Shown: piece by piece, positions 54,675-62,601 of the stretch
Layout: the number at the start of each line of letters is the position of its first letter
How positions within the stretch are numbered: position 1 is the first letter of the stretch
Assembly (NCBI RefSeq): GCF_947495725.1
Contig: NZ_CANLZZ010000002.1
Location: 62,001 to 126,000, forward strand
Length of the DNA: 64,000 bases
Origin: an uncultured Lutibacter sp.
GTDB lineage: Bacteria > Bacteroidota > Bacteroidia > Flavobacteriales > Flavobacteriaceae
Reading direction: 5' to 3'
Position numbers and translations under genes: made by a program
Notes under the pieces: generated by a model
What the model was told of the DNA's origin: nothing
The model's input: only the letters and a program-made list of their open reading frames with translations
Database searches by the model: none

Positions 54675-55034
54675 ATGAAAAAACTATTTATACTTATAAT
54701 TGTTTTTGCGTGCGCTATGTCATATGCGCAAAATACCAAACTTAAAGCTACAAATATTAAAGTTAAGTACGAAAATGTGTTTTACAAATCTGCACAAAAG
54801 TACAATAAACAAGAGCAAAAATTTATTATTAATAAAATTGCATATTCTTCAAGTTATAAAGGCTCAAAGTCTGAGAATATATATCAAATAGCAATTCACG
54901 GTTTCATAAATAATATTAAGGAGCAAATTATTTACAATGCCAAATCTGTTGATGTATTAGCCCATTATAAAAATATTTTTGAAGGAAGGTATAAGAAGAT
55001 ATTATTGGTTGAAAATGCTTATATTATTTCTTAA
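54675..55034 (+). CDS. small exported protein, unknown function
   Basis: A 119-residue protein with a signal peptide (about 1-18, CAMSYAQ) and a basic, mixed alpha/beta mature part (TKLKATNIKVKYENVFYKSAQKYNKQEQKFIINKIAYSS). No cysteine or known motif remains in the mature protein. It lies between feoB and the ZIP/DtxR genes. Its leader holds ATTTAGAT (54639-54646) and ATCTAAAT (54664-54671), halves similar to the DtxR-like boxes but too far apart to call an operator. Confidence 0.6.
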   Translation: MKKLFILIIVFACAMSYAQNTKLKATNIKVKYENVFYKSAQKYNKQEQKFIINKIAYSSSYKGSKSENIYQIAIHGFINNIKEQIIYNAKSVDVLAHYKNIFEGRYKKILLVENAYIIS

Positions 55035-55078
55035 AAAAAATATTACGACACTACAATTTCTGTAGAGTTTTAGTTATT

Positions 55079-55900
55079 TTAACCTAATCCAACATCTAAA
55101 GTCATCATAACAATAAAGCCACCAATAAAACCTAAGGTAGCAATATCGGTATATTTATCTCTTTGGGTTTCAGGAATAACCTCTTCCACAACAACAAATA
55201 TCATTGCTCCGGCCGCAAAAGATAATGCATAAGGTAAAATAGGTTGAAAAGTTAATACTGCCCAGGCTCCAATTACTGCTGCTATAGGCTCTACAATGGC
55301 TGAAGATTGACCATATAAAAAACTTTTCATTCTGCTCGCTCCTTGTCTTCTTATGGGCATAGAAACTGCGAAACCCTCAGGGAAATTTTGCAATCCAATT
55401 CCAATTGCAAGGGCAACTGCACCACCAATGGTTGCACCATCAAACCCTGCTGCTACACCACCAAATAACACTCCAACTGCCAGTCCTTCTGGAATATTGT
55501 GTAAAGTAATAGCTAAAACTAATAAGGTTGTTCTGTGCCAAGGAGTTTTAACACCTTCTTTTTCTGTTTCCTTAAAATTAATATGTAAATGCGGAAGTAT
55601 CTTATCTAGCCCATATAAAAACAGTGCTCCTAATCCAAAACCAACTACAGCAGGAATTACTTTAATAAAACCTTCGCCAGGACTCATTTCAATACCTGGA
55701 GCTAGCAAACTCCAAAAACTAGCGGCTACCATTACACCACCAGTGAAACCTAACATACCATCAAAAACAGCTCTATTATATCCTTTGAAAAAAAAGACAA
55801 GAGCGGCACCAGCAGCTGTTAATCCCCAGGTAAATACGGTTGCGTAAAATGCAGCTAAAATTGGGTCTATACTTTCGAAATAATTAATAATTTGTTCCAT
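55079..55900 (-). CDS. ZIP family divalent metal transporter
   Basis: A 273-residue, eight-helix permease of the ZupT/GufA type, importing Zn2+, Fe2+ or Mn2+. The metal site is formed by HNIPEGLAVGVLFGG in helix 4 and GIGLQNFPEGFAVSMPI in helix 5. A short histidine-containing loop (LPHLHINFKET) lies in between. It starts 4 bp after the DtxR-type regulator gene and is surely cotranscribed, so it is likely metal-regulated. Confidence 0.93.
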   Translation of the reverse strand: MEQIINYFESIDPILAAFYATVFTWGLTAAGAALVFFFKGYNRAVFDGMLGFTGGVMVAASFWSLLAPGIEMSPGEGFIKVIPAVVGFGLGALFLYGLDKILPHLHINFKETEKEGVKTPWHRTTLLVLAITLHNIPEGLAVGVLFGGVAAGFDGATIGGAVALAIGIGLQNFPEGFAVSMPIRRQGASRMKSFLYGQSSAIVEPIAAVIGAWAVLTFQPILPYALSFAAGAMIFVVVEEVIPETQRDKYTDIATLGFIGGFIVMMTLDVGLG

Positions 55901-55904
55901 TTAT

Positions 55905-56570
55905 CTAATATTTTTTTACAAATAAGTTTTTTGAAATTTGGTTTGAAATTGAATTTTGAATTCCATTATTTTCTATAATCATTGAATGATCAAAATCTTC
56001 AATAGAAATTATTTTTAGTTGAGAACCTAATTTAATATTGGTTTTGTCTAAAAATTTTAAAAATGAAGAGGATGAATCTTTAACGCCTATTACTTGGCAG
56101 TTTTCACCAACTTTTGCAGATGAAAGCATAATATTTTTATGGTGTTCAATATTGCCATTTCTGTCTGGAATAGGATCGCCATGTGGGTCATGTGTTGGAT
56201 ATTCCAAATACGCCTCAAGTTTATCAATTAAAGTTTTTGATTTTATATGCTCTAATTGTTCAGCTAAATCATGAACTTCATCCCAGGCATAATCCAAATT
56301 ATTAACTAAAAATACTTCCCAAAGTCTATGTCTTCTTACAATTTTTACAGCAATTGATTTTCCTTCTGAAGTTAAACTAGCGCCTTGGTATTTTTTATAA
56401 TTAACAAGTTTTTTTTCCGATAATTTTTGAATCATATCCGTAACTGAAGAAGCTTTTGTCTTTAATTTTTCGGCAATTTTATTTGTACTTACACTTTTAC
56501 CTAAATGTATCTCAATACTATAAATAGTCTTAATATAGTTTTCTTCGGTTTGTGATAATTTAAATTCCAT
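55905..56570 (-). CDS. DtxR/MntR family metal-dependent transcriptional regulator
   Basis: A 221-residue repressor. I start it at ATG 56568-56570 (MEFKLSQTEENYIKTIYSIE), which matches the family; 16 hydrophobic residues encoded upstream are unlikely. A winged-helix DNA-binding domain (about 1-65, VSTNKIAEKLKTKASSVTDMIQKLSEKKLVNYKKYQGASLT) precedes the metal-binding and dimerisation domain (about 70-140, RRHRLWEVFLV, EHIKSKTLIDKLEAYL and HDPHGDPIP). A C-terminal FeoA/SH3-like domain follows (about 150-221). It forms an operon with the ZIP transporter. A TTTAGAC palindrome in its own promoter region suggests autoregulation. Confidence 0.92.
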   Translation of the reverse strand: MEFKLSQTEENYIKTIYSIEIHLGKSVSTNKIAEKLKTKASSVTDMIQKLSEKKLVNYKKYQGASLTSEGKSIAVKIVRRHRLWEVFLVNNLDYAWDEVHDLAEQLEHIKSKTLIDKLEAYLEYPTHDPHGDPIPDRNGNIEHHKNIMLSSAKVGENCQVIGVKDSSSSFLKFLDKTNIKLGSQLKIISIEDFDHSMIIENNGIQNSISNQISKNLFVKKY

Positions 56571-56576
56571 CAATTG

Positions 56577-56584
56577 CAAATATA
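56577..56584 (-). promoter_or_regulatory. -7 element of the regulator-ZIP operon
   Basis: TATATTTG on the minus strand, only 6 bp before the regulator start codon, implying a nearly leaderless transcript if used. Confidence 0.45.
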
Positions 56585-56609
56585 CAATTTTTAACAATAT
56601 AAATATAAA

Positions 56610-56625
56610 TTTAGACAAGTCTAAA
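56610..56625. promoter_or_regulatory. DtxR-like operator between the regulator and TonB receptor genes
   Basis: TTTAGACAAGTCTAAA is a palindrome (7-bp halves about AA) in the divergent promoter region. It covers the expected -33 position of the TonB receptor gene, whose TAGATTTG -7 element is at 56634-56641. The length and TTTAG...CTAAA ends resemble DtxR/IdeR-type boxes. Confidence 0.65.
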
Positions 56626-56633
56626 AAAAATTA

Positions 56634-56641
56634 TAGATTTG
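56634..56641 (+). promoter_or_regulatory. -7 element of the metal-locus TonB receptor
   Basis: TAGATTTG matches TAnnTTTG, 17 bp before the TTG start codon and 8 bp after the palindrome. Confidence 0.5.
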
Positions 56642-56658
56642 TAAAAAAATCAGAAACA

Positions 56659-58974
56659 TTGAAAACATTTATTAATATAGTAATATTGCTATTTTGTATA
56701 GCGGTATTTGCAAAAAACACTACAAGTAACACAGCAATAATTAAAGGAATTGTAACTGATAGTAATAATCCAATTCCAGGAGCAACAGTTTATATAAAAA
56801 ACTCAACAATTGGTTCTTCGGCTAACATTAGTGGAAGGTACCAATTTGCAGTTGCAGCAGGAGAATTTATTGTTGTTGCAAGTGCTATTGGTTATAAGGC
56901 TAAAGAAGTTATGGTTTCATTAAAAAACAATGAAACCAGAGTTTTAAATTTTGAATTAGAAGAGGATTTATTTGGTTTAGAACAAGTTGTTGTTACTGGA
57001 ACAAGAACATTTAAAAAACAAACGAATTCTCCGGTAATTGTAAACGTGATTGATAGTAAATTACTTAATGATGTACAGGCGTGCAGTTTGTCCGAAGGTT
57101 TGCGTTTTCAAACTGGTTTACGTGTAGAAACTGATTGTCAAACGTGTAACTATACACAACTAAGAATGAATGGCCTTTCGGGTGGATATTCACAAATATT
57201 GATTAATGGCCGACCAGTTTTTAGCCCACTTACGGGATTGTATGGTTTAGAGCAAATACCGGCAAATATGATAGATAGAGTTGAAATAGTTCGAGGTGGA
57301 GGATCTGCTTTGTACGGTTCTGGAGCTATTGGAGGAACTGTTAATGTGATTACTAAAATTCCAAAGAATAATAGTTTTGAATTTAGTTATACGCATCAAA
57401 GTATAAAAAATGCTGCCTTTGAAAATATTTTAAATGCTAATACAACGGTTGTAAATAAGAGTGAAAACGCTGGATTTTCTGTGTTTTTGAATCATAGAAA
57501 TAGAACAATGTATGATGCAAATGATGATAATTTTTCCGAATTACCAAAACTAAAAAACACCTCGTTTGGAGTAAGCAGTTTTTTTATGCCAACTAACAAT
57601 CAAAAGTTAGAGTTAAGTGTTGGTTATTTAAATGAATATAGATATGGTGGTGAAATGATTAATAAACCAGCTTTGTTAACTCAGCAATCTGAAGAGAGAA
57701 CACATTATGTATTTATGGGAACTTTAGATTATCAAATAAATTTTAATAATGATAATAGCTCAATAATAACTTATTTTTCGACGCAAAAAACAGATAGAGA
57801 CCATTATACAGGTATATTTCCAGATGAAGAAAATGAGATTCAAAATCACTTAGAAAATCCTCCATACGGAATTTCAGATGTGAAAACTTATCAAGGAGGA
57901 ATGCAATTCAATCATAAGTTCTTAAGTTTTTTAAAAGGTTTAAATACAATATCTATTGGAACTGAATTTGTTGAAGATAAAGTTTATGATGAAATTGAAG
58001 CTTATAATTATTTAATAAATCAAAAAACAACCAACATTGGTTTGTTTGCTCAAAGTGATTGGGAAGTTTCTGAAAAATGGAACGTTTTAACAGGGTTTAG
58101 AGCAGATAAACACAATTTCTTGGATAGTTTTGTGTTTAGTCCAAGAGTTTCTTTGTTGTATAAACCAATAGAAAAAACGCAATTTAGGTTTACTTATGGA
58201 ACAGGATTTAAGGCTCCACAAGCATTTGATGCCGATTTGCATATTGCATTTGCCGGTGGAGGAATATCAAGAATTCGATTGGCAAATAACTTGAAAGAAG
58301 AAAGATCTCAAAGTTTAACAACATCTATTAACTATGATAAAGCTTCAGAAAAATTTATTGCCGGTTTTACATTAGAAGGATTTTACACGAAGTTAAATGA
58401 TGCGTTTTATCAGCACTCTCTAGGTGAAGATGAATTTGGTGAAGTTTTTGAAAAGCGTAATGGAGACGCAGCAACCGTAAAAGGTGTTACGTTGGAATTA
58501 CGTGCAAATTATAATAAAAAAGTTCAGTTAGAAACGGGCTTTACTTTGCAAGCAAGTGAGTTTAGCGAATCAGTTTTATATTCTGAAGAATTACCTTCAA
58601 AAAAAGAATTTTTAAGAACTCCTAACTTGTATGGGTATACAACACTAACTTTTTCTCCTTCAAAAAAGTTTAATACTGCAATTAATTTTATATATACAGG
58701 AGAAATGGATGTTTTGCATTTAGCAGGAGCGCCTGAACAATTAAAAGATGAATTTGTAAAGTCACAAAGTTTTACAGAATTAGGTTTTAAATCGTCCTAT
58801 GCTTTAAATGCAAAAAAACTAAAGATAGGAATTGAGCTGTATGTAGGGGTTAAAAATATGTTAGATAACTATCAATCTGATTTTGACTCTGGTAAAAATC
58901 GTGATAGTAATTATATCTATGGTCCATCAATGCCAAGAACTTTTTTTCTAGGTTTAAAGCTTATGTCTTTGTAA
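56659..58974 (+). CDS. TonB-dependent receptor, likely metal or metal-complex uptake
   Basis: A 771-residue outer-membrane receptor with a TTG start; the signal peptide follows directly (KTFINIVILLFCIAVFA) and no in-frame ATG is nearby. A CarboxypepD_reg-like domain (about 24-105) is followed by a TonB-box-like EQVVVTGTR, then a plug (about 120-225) containing DCQTCNYTQLRMNGLSGGYSQILINGRPV, a CxxC of possible metal interest, and EIVRGGGSALYGSGAIGGTVNVIT. The barrel ends GLKLMSL. It diverges from the DtxR/ZIP operon across a DtxR-like palindrome, so metal-repressed uptake is likely. The substrate is unknown. Confidence 0.92.
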   Translation: MKTFINIVILLFCIAVFAKNTTSNTAIIKGIVTDSNNPIPGATVYIKNSTIGSSANISGRYQFAVAAGEFIVVASAIGYKAKEVMVSLKNNETRVLNFELEEDLFGLEQVVVTGTRTFKKQTNSPVIVNVIDSKLLNDVQACSLSEGLRFQTGLRVETDCQTCNYTQLRMNGLSGGYSQILINGRPVFSPLTGLYGLEQIPANMIDRVEIVRGGGSALYGSGAIGGTVNVITKIPKNNSFEFSYTHQSIKNAAFENILNANTTVVNKSENAGFSVFLNHRNRTMYDANDDNFSELPKLKNTSFGVSSFFMPTNNQKLELSVGYLNEYRYGGEMINKPALLTQQSEERTHYVFMGTLDYQINFNNDNSSIITYFSTQKTDRDHYTGIFPDEENEIQNHLENPPYGISDVKTYQGGMQFNHKFLSFLKGLNTISIGTEFVEDKVYDEIEAYNYLINQKTTNIGLFAQSDWEVSEKWNVLTGFRADKHNFLDSFVFSPRVSLLYKPIEKTQFRFTYGTGFKAPQAFDADLHIAFAGGGISRIRLANNLKEERSQSLTTSINYDKASEKFIAGFTLEGFYTKLNDAFYQHSLGEDEFGEVFEKRNGDAATVKGVTLELRANYNKKVQLETGFTLQASEFSESVLYSEELPSKKEFLRTPNLYGYTTLTFSPSKKFNTAINFIYTGEMDVLHLAGAPEQLKDEFVKSQSFTELGFKSSYALNAKKLKIGIELYVGVKNMLDNYQSDFDSGKNRDSNYIYGPSMPRTFFLGLKLMSL

Positions 58975-59010
58975 TAAATCGTTATTTTTGATATTTAATT
59001 TCAAAAAATT

Positions 59011-59940
59011 ATGAACATAGTAATATATGGTACTGGTGGAGTTGGTGGATATTTTGGAGCTCGTTTGGCTCAGGCGGGAAATAATGTAACTTTTATAGCT
59101 CGTGGAAAACATTTAGAGGCAATTAAGCAAGAAGGATTGCAACTTAAAAGCATAAACGGAGATCATTTAGTAAACCCTGCAAACGCAACCAATAAAATTT
59201 CAACAATAAAAAATATTGATTTAATTATAATTAGTGTAAAAACATGGCAATTATCTGAAGTAGCTAAAATTATAAAGCCAGTTTTAAACGAAGATACAAT
59301 GGTAATTTCATTATTAAATGGCTGTAATAATCATGAGATTTTAGCTTCTATTATTGATAAAAAACACATTTTAGGAGGTTTGTGTAAGGTAGTAAGTTTT
59401 GTTGAAAATTACGGAGTAATAAACCACGTTGCTTATGAGCCAACTATTGTTTTTGGTGAATTGAATAACAATAAAACTGAAAGAATTCTTCAACTAGAAA
59501 AGGTGTTGAAAGATGCCAAAATTACAAATAAAGTAGCCGATGATATTCAAAAAGAAATTTGGATAAAGTATTTGTATATTACTACTGTTAGTGCGTTGGG
59601 AGCTTTAACAAGAGCTTCTCATGGCGAAATGATTGCTTCACCATATATTAAAAATATGCTATTAAAAACTGCAGAGGAAATTTATGCTGTTGCTAAAGGA
59701 AAAGGAGTTCATTTACCTAAAAATATTATAGAAAAACAATTTGAAATAATTGAGTCTTTGCCATATGAAACAACGGCTTCATTACAGCGAGATATTATGG
59801 ATGGTAAACCGTCAGAATTAGAGGCTCAAAATGGTACAATTGTTCGTTTAGGAAAAGAATTAGGTATTCCAACACCAACTAATGATTTAATTTATTTCAC
59901 CTTACTACCACAGGAAAATAGAGCAAGAAAGGCAAAGTAG
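59011..59940 (+). CDS. panE: 2-dehydropantoate 2-reductase
   Basis: A 309-residue NADPH-dependent ketopantoate reductase for pantothenate and CoA synthesis. The nucleotide-binding start is MNIVIYGTGGVGGYFGARLAQAGNNVTFIARG. SLLNGCNNHEIL and the catalytic lysine region EIWIKYLYITTVSALGALTRASHGEM follow, and the C-terminus has LQRDIMDGKPSELEAQNGTIVRLGKELGIPTPTN. It begins 36 bp after the receptor gene and may be read through from it. Confidence 0.94.
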   Translation: MNIVIYGTGGVGGYFGARLAQAGNNVTFIARGKHLEAIKQEGLQLKSINGDHLVNPANATNKISTIKNIDLIIISVKTWQLSEVAKIIKPVLNEDTMVISLLNGCNNHEILASIIDKKHILGGLCKVVSFVENYGVINHVAYEPTIVFGELNNNKTERILQLEKVLKDAKITNKVADDIQKEIWIKYLYITTVSALGALTRASHGEMIASPYIKNMLLKTAEEIYAVAKGKGVHLPKNIIEKQFEIIESLPYETTASLQRDIMDGKPSELEAQNGTIVRLGKELGIPTPTNDLIYFTLLPQENRARKAK

Positions 59941-60050
59941 TTTTTAATTTATTTTTTTTTAATGTCATACTGCTCGTTAATGAAGTATCTTATGTTTAGT
60001 TAAGTTGTAAAGATTCTTTATTTCGTTATACTGCATTCATAATGAAAAAG

Positions 60051-60914
60051 TTAACCTGTTTTAGTTTGCTTAATTTTCCCTTTGGTACTAATTAAATAAA
60101 CACCTGCAATTACGAGTATTGAGCTTATAATTTTTATAATGTTAATATCTTGGGCATATTCATTTTTGTTTAAAACAAAAGCATAAATACTTACCATAAC
60201 AAAACTAACAACTGGTTGCAAATAAATATAACTTCCATTTACTGATGGTGGCACTTTTGAAAGTGCATAAATATTAAATAAATAGGTTAAAAAAGTGGTT
60301 CCAAATAATACGAAAGCAATAACTAGATAAGTATTTAAGGTAAAGGCTTTAAAATTGATTGAAAGAAAATTATTCAACCCAACCGGAATCATAAATATAA
60401 AACCTATTAAAAATACCCAACTTATTACGGTAATTGGTTGGTATTTTTTCATTAAAGGTTTTACATAAACTAAATAAAATGCGTAAAAAATGGCGTTAGA
60501 AAATATGAAAGCATTTCCTAAAATAGTGCTAGTTCCTTCATTTTTGTTACCATATAAAATTAATAAAAGAGCTCCAATTCCACCAATAAAAATACCAATC
60601 ATTTTAGTAGTTGTAATTTTTTCTTTTAGTATGAAATAACTAAAAATTAACACTAAAACTGGAACAGAAGTATAAATAATGGAAGCGTCGATTGGAGAAG
60701 TTAAATTTAATCCATGAAAATAAAGCAATTGATTAATGGCAATACCTAAAACACCACAAACAATCAATCTAAAATAATCTTCTTTGTCAATTTTTTCTCT
60801 TATAAAACTATTTATTGTCCAAAATAAAAGACTAGCGCCTAAAATTCGAAGAAAAATAAATGCTGTTGGACCTAATTTTTCCGGCATTATGTCTTTTGCT
60901 ATAATATGGTTCAT
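60051..60914 (-). CDS. EamA/DMT family transporter, true start probably upstream
   Basis: A drug/metabolite-transporter-type permease with ten predicted helices in two EamA halves (GVLGIAINQLLYFHGLNLTSPIDASIIYTSVPVLVLIFSYF and PPSVNGSYIYLQPVVSFVMVSIYAF). The ATG at 60912-60914 gives 287 residues but cuts off the first helix. The frame stays open upstream and encodes KETYKAHLALLGANVIYGMNH, a normal EamA N-terminus, yet has no ATG, GTG or TTG. ATA (60972-60974) or ATT (60975-60977) are the only plausible starts. The substrate is unknown. Confidence 0.88.
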   Translation of the reverse strand: MNHIIAKDIMPEKLGPTAFIFLRILGASLLFWTINSFIREKIDKEDYFRLIVCGVLGIAINQLLYFHGLNLTSPIDASIIYTSVPVLVLIFSYFILKEKITTTKMIGIFIGGIGALLLILYGNKNEGTSTILGNAFIFSNAIFYAFYLVYVKPLMKKYQPITVISWVFLIGFIFMIPVGLNNFLSINFKAFTLNTYLVIAFVLFGTTFLTYLFNIYALSKVPPSVNGSYIYLQPVVSFVMVSIYAFVLNKNEYAQDINIIKIISSILVIAGVYLISTKGKIKQTKTG

Positions 60915-61130
60915 ACCATAAATAACATTGGCGCCTAATAATGCTAAATGTGCTTTATATGTTTCTTTGTTTATAATAAATTTGCTTTTTGAGAGCGAAA
61001 TTAAACAATTTTAGGAGTGCTTTTTGATTTAAGTTTTAAACATTAACAAAAATAATTGAAATTTTGTGTAGGGAATTCTATTTTTAGGAGACAAAACATA
61101 CTATTAATAATTAATCAAAAAAGTATTAAG

Positions 61131-61673
61131 ATGAAAAAAAATGTATTTTTAATTGCTGTTATGGCAATAGTATTGTTGTTTACAAATGAGCTTTCCGCTC
61201 AAAAATTTGCAAAATTAGATAAAAGTCCAATGGATGCCGCAGCATTTCCAACTAGTTATAAAGAATCTAATAAAACCATTAAAGTAATTTATAGTAGACC
61301 GCAATTAAAAGGAAGATCATTAGAGAAATTAGCTCCAAAAGGAAAAGTATGGAGAACAGGAGCAAATGAAGCTGTAGAAATTACTTTTTATAAAGATGTT
61401 AATTTTGGAGGAAAAGATGTGAAAGCTGGAAAATACACATTATTTACAATTCCAGCCGAAAATGAGTGGACGGTAATTTTAAGTTCTGCAGAAAATGTTT
61501 GGGGTTCTTATTTTTATAAAGAAAGTGAGGATATTGTACGAGTATCTGGAAAAGTTTCAAAATCAGATGAATCTATTGAAGCGTTTTCAATTGCATTTGA
61601 TGGTGAAGCGGAAGCAATAAATATGTATTTTGGATTTGGAAATGTAATTGTAACAGTTCCAATAAAAGCATAG
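61131..61673 (+). CDS. DUF2911 family exported protein
   Basis: A 180-residue protein starting at ATG 61131, where the signal peptide begins (KKNVFLIAVMAIVLLFTNELSAQ); the frame is open 75 bp further upstream. The DUF2911 signature is IKVIYSRPQLKGRSLEKLAPKGKVWRTGANEAVEITFYKDVNFGGKDVKAGKYTLFTIPAENEWTVILS, a beta-sandwich common in Bacteroidota. The function of the family is unknown. A terminator follows. Confidence 0.92.
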   Translation: MKKNVFLIAVMAIVLLFTNELSAQKFAKLDKSPMDAAAFPTSYKESNKTIKVIYSRPQLKGRSLEKLAPKGKVWRTGANEAVEITFYKDVNFGGKDVKAGKYTLFTIPAENEWTVILSSAENVWGSYFYKESEDIVRVSGKVSKSDESIEAFSIAFDGEAEAINMYFGFGNVIVTVPIKA

Positions 61674-61695
61674 ATTATGAGTAAAATATAGAAAA

Positions 61696-61724
61696 AAAGT
61701 CGTGCAATTTGTACGGCTTTTTTT
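61696..61724. terminator. terminator between the DUF2911 and patatin genes
   Basis: A 9-10 bp stem (AAGTCGTGC with GTACGGCTT, two G-T pairs), AATTT loop, and A and T tracts outside. Confidence 0.8.
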
Positions 61725-62493
61725 ATTGAATAGCTTTTAAAATATTTTGTTCTTCAGCTTTAGCTAGTTTATAGCCCAAATCAAAAGCTTTGTCAATAGA
61801 ATCAGATTCTAAAGCTCCAATTTGTGAAGTTTCAGGTGGTGAAAATACATAATGGCACTGTTTAAACTTTTCAATATTACCAGCATCCATTCCAATATGG
61901 TATACCCGATATAGTAATTGCAAGGAAGAATTAATTTCTTCTTTTTTAATTTTTGTAAAAGGATTTACAAAGCTTCCTAAAATTAAATCGCATTTATTTA
62001 ATAAAGGTTCCACAGGAAAGTTATTTAAAACACCACCATCACAATACAATCCGTTTTCAATTTCTAAAGGTGAAAAAACTGGAGGTATAGCAGAAGATGC
62101 AATTAATGGTTTTATTAATTCACCAGTATTAAAATAAGTAAGTTTTCCAGAAATTAAATCTGTTGCGGTAACTGTTAAAGGATATTTTAAATTTTCAAAT
62201 GAATTGTTTTTAAAGAATTTCGCAAAAAAATTAGCATACTTTTCGCTATCCATAATGCCAGGCTTGTGTAAAGCATACAACGAAAATTTTATAAAAGGTG
62301 TTTGTTTAAAAAATGAAATCATTTCTTCTGGGTTATAGCCGTAAGCATACAATGCAGCAACCAAAGCACCGGCACTTGTACCTGCAACACGAGTAGGTTT
62401 TATGTTGTTTTCCAATAAAACTTTTATAAATCCAATATGCGCAATTGCTCTAACACCACCACCCGATAAAACTAAACCAATTTCTTTAGCCAT
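61723..62493 (-). CDS. patatin-like phospholipase family protein
   Basis: A 256-residue serine lipase-type hydrolase. The oxyanion loop is SGGGVRAIAHIGFIKVLLE, the nucleophile motif is GTSAG (about 39-43) and the dyad aspartate lies in CDGGVLNNFPVEPL. It has no signal peptide, so it is cytoplasmic or membrane-associated, like RssA-type proteins. It is monocistronic and divergent from leuS. Confidence 0.93.
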   Translation of the reverse strand: MAKEIGLVLSGGGVRAIAHIGFIKVLLENNIKPTRVAGTSAGALVAALYAYGYNPEEMISFFKQTPFIKFSLYALHKPGIMDSEKYANFFAKFFKNNSFENLKYPLTVTATDLISGKLTYFNTGELIKPLIASSAIPPVFSPLEIENGLYCDGGVLNNFPVEPLLNKCDLILGSFVNPFTKIKKEEINSSLQLLYRVYHIGMDAGNIEKFKQCHYVFSPPETSQIGALESDSIDKAFDLGYKLAKAEEQNILKAIQ

Positions 62494-62545
62494 TTTATTT
62501 TAGTTTTTAGAAAGTTACAATTTTCTTTAAACCATAAATTTACGC

Positions 62546-62576
62546 TTTAGATTTCTATTAATAAAACGTAACTTTG
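62546..62576 (+). promoter_or_regulatory. promoter of leuS
   Basis: TTTA (62546-62549), a 19-nt spacer and TAACTTTG (62569-62576) fit TTTG-N19-TAnnTTTG with one mismatch. It is 25 bp before the start codon. Confidence 0.65.
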
Positions 62577-62601
62577 CACTTTCAAAATTTTGAATAGTAG
62601 T

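Noticed and set aside
55353..55847. 164-codon open frame antisense to the ZIP transporter
   Set aside because: Created by the codon bias of the opposite hydrophobic gene; proline/alanine/lysine-rich with no recognisable fold.
62541..62556. TTTAGATTTCTATT upstream of leuS as a third DtxR-like box
   Set aside because: The right half is imperfect (CTATT rather than CTAAA) and leuS has no expected metal control.
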